Shown here: in pieces, positions 61,345 through 64,000 of the stretch
How positions within the stretch are numbered: the stretch's first letter is position 1
Layout: every line of letters begins with the position of its first letter
Source: Streptomyces varsoviensis
GTDB lineage: Bacteria; Actinomycetota; Actinomycetes; Streptomycetales; Streptomycetaceae
Reading direction: 5' to 3'
Assembly: GCF_000718635.1 (NCBI RefSeq)
Contig: NZ_JOBF01000003.1
Coordinates: forward strand, 124,001-188,000
Length of the DNA: 64,000 nt
The notes under the pieces: model-generated
What the model saw: only the letters and a program-made list of their open reading frames with translations
The model's database searches: none
Told to the model about the DNA's origin: nothing
Translations under genes and position numbers: made by a program

Positions 61345-62538
61345 TCACCACTCGACGGGCAGGGATTCCAGGCCGAACTGACGCGACTGCGCGGGCCGGA
61401 AGCGGATCTCGTCCGGCGGCACGGCCAGCCGCAGTCCGGGGAAGCGGTCCAGCAGCGCCAGGTAGGCGATGCGCATCTCCATCTTGACCAGCGGAGCGCC
61501 GACGCAGTGGTGCATGCCGTGCCCGAAGGCCATGTGCGGATTGGGATCGCGGGTGATGTCGAAGCCGTACGGGTCGTCCCCGGAGGCCGGCACGCGGTTG
61601 AAGGCGAGCAGCGAACAGGCCACCATGTCCCCGGCCTTGATCACTTGGCCGCCGATCTCGACGTCCTCCAGGGCGGTGCGGGGCGAGACGGTGTGGATGA
61701 CGGTGACGTACCGCAGCAGCTCGTCGACGGCCCGGTCGATCAGTTCTTCCGGCCGCTCCCGGAGCAGCGCGAGCTGGTCGGGGTGGTCCAGCAGGACCAG
61801 GGTGCCCAGCCCCATCATGCTGGAGACCTGGCTGAACCCGTCGGCCACGAAGGTCGCGCCGATGCCCGCCAGTTCCTCGTCGCTGATGTCGTCGCCGTGC
61901 TCGCGCACCACCGAACCGAACAGGCCCTCGCCGGGATCACGGCGCTGGCGCCGCGCGAGCTGGACCATGTAGGCCCAGTACGCCTTCCCGACGGCCACCT
62001 GCTGCTCCGTGGTCCGGCTCTCGTTCTGGGCGATGTCGAGATAGCGTGCCAACTCCGCCCGGTCGTCCCGGGGGGTGCCCAGCAGGTCGCAACTGATCTG
62101 CCCCGCCATGGGCCAGGCGAAGTGCCGCATGAAGTCGGCCGGCTGCCCGACGCTCTCCATGGTGTCCATGCAGTCCGCCACCACCTCCTCTATGAGGGGC
62201 ACCAGCCTGCGCGTGCGCCGCAGCGTGAACTCCGGTGTCACCATCCTCCGCAACCGGGTGTGGTCGGGCGGGTCGCACTGGAGCAGGTTCCCGGGCAGGA
62301 TCAGGCCCTTGGACTCCTCCTCGCTGTCGGCGGGCGGCCGGGAACTGAAGCGCTTGGGGTCACCGAGCACCGCCCGCACCTCGGCGTGACCGGTGGCGAG
62401 CCACTTCACCCGGCCGAAGGGACCGACGGTGATGTCGGCCTCCACCAGCGGCTCCTCCTTGGTCATCCGTACGAGCTCGGGCACGGGGTCGAAACGGTTT
62501 CGGCGGTGATGCACGGGGATCTCCGGCGGGTGGGCCAT
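61345..62538 (-). CDS. Cytochrome P450 with PRDD motif, Oxy-like
   Basis: A 397-residue P450. The heme loop is AFGHGMHHCVGAPLVKME; ExxR is DELLRYV. The I-helix reads FVADGFSQVSSMM, lacking the usual Thr. The segment LLGTPRDDRAELARY contains PRDD, the motif described for Oxy P450s that dock on the NRPS X-domain in glycopeptide pathways. ATG 62538 has AGGAGGGG upstream. Directly downstream of the NRPS gene, separated by a tandem repeat. Predicted to act on the NRPS-bound peptide, for example aryl crosslinking. Confidence 0.93.
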   Translation of the reverse strand: MAHPPEIPVHHRRNRFDPVPELVRMTKEEPLVEADITVGPFGRVKWLATGHAEVRAVLGDPKRFSSRPPADSEEESKGLILPGNLLQCDPPDHTRLRRMVTPEFTLRRTRRLVPLIEEVVADCMDTMESVGQPADFMRHFAWPMAGQISCDLLGTPRDDRAELARYLDIAQNESRTTEQQVAVGKAYWAYMVQLARRQRRDPGEGLFGSVVREHGDDISDEELAGIGATFVADGFSQVSSMMGLGTLVLLDHPDQLALLRERPEELIDRAVDELLRYVTVIHTVSPRTALEDVEIGGQVIKAGDMVACSLLAFNRVPASGDDPYGFDITRDPNPHMAFGHGMHHCVGAPLVKMEMRIAYLALLDRFPGLRLAVPPDEIRFRPAQSRQFGLESLPVEW

Positions 62539-62550
62539 CTCGGTTCCCCT

Positions 62551-62645
62551 CCTCTTCGGTGTGGTGACGTCCTCTTCGGTGTGGTGAGGGATTTCCGTGT
62601 GGTGAGGGATTTCGGTGTGGTGAGGGATTTCGGTGTGGTTCAGGG
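62551..62645. repeat. 18-20-bp tandem repeat between the NRPS and P450 genes
   Basis: Five imperfect units related to ATTTCGGTGTGGTGAGGG and CCTCTTCGGTGTGGTGACGT fill most of the 146-bp spacer between the NRPS stop and the P450 start. The last unit overlaps the P450 ribosome-binding region. Copy number could vary between strains. Confidence 0.85.
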
Positions 62646-62684
62646 CATGACGTGTCGGCCGCTCCTATACCGGTTACCGGTCGC

Positions 62685-64000
62685 TCACGCCTCGGCCGCG
62701 GACCGGAGCTTTCGCGTGATGACGCGTGCGATGTGCGACAAGGGCGCGGACCGGAGCATCCGGTGGTGGTCGGCGGCCACCTCGTGCGACTCGATGTCCC
62801 CCTCGATGTAGGGCTGCCAGCTCGCGATGGACTCGGCCACCGGCTGCTCGGCCGGCCGGCCCTCGGCCGCGACGAAGAGCAGCAGGTCGCCCGGGTAGGA
62901 GGGCGGCGTGTAGCCGGCCGCGGCCCGGACCAGGTTGTCGTGCACGCGCTGCACCGCGGAGCGGAGTCCCGTGCTCGTTCCCTGGCCGTCTTCCACGCCG
63001 CTCACCTCGATGAACTCGTCGAGTTCGCGCTGCACTTGCTCGCCGACCCGTTCGTCGGCCCCGCTGACTCGGCCGCCCTCGGGCGGCTCGTCGCCGGCGT
63101 CCACGACCTTGACGCCGGCGCTGGGAAAGGCGTCGAGAACGGCGAGGAGCGCCACCCGCTCGCCCGTCTCCGCCAGCCGGGCGGCCATCGTGTGCGCGAC
63201 GGTGCCGCCGAAGGACCAGCCGAGGATGTGGTACGGGCCTTCGGGCTGGGCGGCGCGGATCTGCTCGACGTAGTCCTCCGCCATCTCCTGGAGGCTGCGC
63301 GGCATCCGCTCCTCCCCCGCGAGCCCGCGTGCCTGGAGCCCGTACACCGGCTGGTCCTGCGACAGGTGCCGCAGGAGGCCCAGGTAGCCCCAGCTCAGTC
63401 CCAGTGTGGGGTGGACACAGAACAGCGGGGGCCGGCTGCCCGTGGACCGCAGCGGGAGGAGCACCCCCAGGCCCAACTGGCCGTCCTGGCGGTCCCGGCC
63501 GTCCCGGCGGTTCGTGCTGCCCCCGCCGTTCGTGCCGCTCTGGTCACGGGCCGCGTCGCGGGCCGCCTCGCGGGCCGCCAGCTCCCGCATCTCGTCCGGG
63601 CCGAGCCGCAGGTCGAGCTGGCTCAGGCGCAGTTCCGGGTCGGCCGCCACCTGTTCCAGGACGTGGACCAGCCGGTTGCCGAGGACGGTCGCGGTGGACT
63701 CGTCGAACAGGTCGGTGGCGTAGCACAGGTGCCCTTCGACGCCGTCCGGGCCGCCGTCGACGCGATGGCGGCCGGTGAGGCAGACCGACAGGTCCAGCTC
63801 GGTGGTGGTGACTCCCGTGTCCACGCGGATGGTGCGCACCCCGGGCAGGCCCGACGCCTCCCCCGCGTCCACGGGGTCGTCGGTGAAGTCCAGGCCGACC
63901 TGGAAGACGGGGTGGTGCGCCGCCGACGGCGTCAGCGTGAGCCCGTCCAGGATGCGCTCGAAGGGCAGGTCCAGGTTCCGGCGGGCTTCCCTGTTGGCCC
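62685..64000 (-). CDS. NRPS C-terminal end: condensation-type (X-like) domain joined to thioesterase (5' part outside window)
   Basis: About 438 residues of an NRPS are visible. The first part is the end of a condensation-type domain (RNLDLPFERILDGL, then HHPVFQVGLDF). After a short Gly/Arg/Asp-rich linker without any carrier-protein LGGxS motif, a type I thioesterase follows: FCVHPTLGLSWGYLGLLRHL, nucleophile GWSFGGTVAH and His in AADHHRML. A condensation-type domain placed directly before the TE is typical of the X-TE end of glycopeptide synthetases. The HHxxxDG motif, which would tell catalytic C from inactive X, lies outside the window. Confidence 0.9.
   Translation of the reverse strand, partial: ANREARRNLDLPFERILDGLTLTPSAAHHPVFQVGLDFTDDPVDAGEASGLPGVRTIRVDTGVTTTELDLSVCLTGRHRVDGGPDGVEGHLCYATDLFDESTATVLGNRLVHVLEQVAADPELRLSQLDLRLGPDEMRELAAREAARDAARDQSGTNGGGSTNRRDGRDRQDGQLGLGVLLPLRSTGSRPPLFCVHPTLGLSWGYLGLLRHLSQDQPVYGLQARGLAGEERMPRSLQEMAEDYVEQIRAAQPEGPYHILGWSFGGTVAHTMAARLAETGERVALLAVLDAFPSAGVKVVDAGDEPPEGGRVSGADERVGEQVQRELDEFIEVSGVEDGQGTSTGLRSAVQRVHDNLVRAAAGYTPPSYPGDLLLFVAAEGRPAEQPVAESIASWQPYIEGDIESHEVAADHHRMLRSAPLSHIARVITRKLRSAAEA

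Noticed and set aside
1..64000. CRISPR array, rRNA, tRNA or integrase/att site
   Set aside because: No regularly spaced repeats, no cloverleaf or rRNA signature and no integrase or transposase frame was recognised by eye.

Overview
The window is high-GC actinobacterial DNA and looks like a Streptomyces chromosome. The evidence is strong GC bias at third codon positions, many GTG starts, Scr1-type HTH/DUF397 genes, F420-type and nitroreductase-type enzymes, TetR/MerR/ArsR regulators and an NRPS edge. No rRNA, tRNA, CRISPR array, transposase or integrase was seen.

About 1-39.3 kb holds a type VII (ESX-like) secretion locus. Divergent transcription starts near 23.9 kb. eccC (three FtsK-type ATPase domains) runs rightward. 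eccD and eccB run leftward, followed by a long leftward run of eight genes: two small WXG100-like proteins, a third small helical protein, a 790-aa protein with a glycine-rich middle, an SseB-like protein, a YbaB/EbfC-like protein, another small helical protein, and finally a giant protein of more than 5,085 residues that leaves the window at base 1. Several of these genes overlap by 1-8 bases, which suggests translational coupling. The giant protein has a WXG100-like N-terminus, low-complexity linkers, at least one degenerate OTU-like unit, one intact OTU cysteine-protease motif pair, and an AHG/ACEAG pair typical of clan CD peptidases. It is the best candidate for a secreted effector. To the right lie a mycosin-like gene whose catalytic Ser and oxyanion Asn appear to be replaced, a beta-helix plus double AAA+ (EccA-like) protein, a PknB-type kinase and two membrane proteins. 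A DUF6879/Scr1-type regulator pair sits between eccC and the mycosin gene. No EccE was recognised.

About 39.4-62 kb is an accessory region. It carries a VOC protein, a short Cys-terminated peptide ORF with a nested palindrome, an FAD monooxygenase, a second Scr1-type regulator with two tandem DUF397 genes, a 5'-truncated SagB-type dehydrogenase, and several divergent regulator/target pairs: ArsR with an oxidoreductase, TetR with an MFS transporter, and TetR with a nitroreductase. It also holds hydrolases, an epimerase, an SDR/TetR operon, a MerR regulator and a Dabb protein. Decay is visible as an AraC remnant, an alcohol-dehydrogenase pseudogene and the truncated SagB gene. A roughly 490-bp imperfect inverted-repeat element lies at 56.1-56.6 kb.

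About 60.1-64 kb is the edge of a nonribosomal peptide cluster on the minus strand. It shows the C-terminal end of an NRPS, where a condensation-type domain joins a thioesterase with no carrier-protein motif between, followed by two cytochrome P450 genes. One P450 carries a PRDD motif and both lack the usual I-helix threonine. This resembles the X-TE plus Oxy P450 arrangement of glycopeptide assembly lines, but the rest of the cluster lies outside the window.
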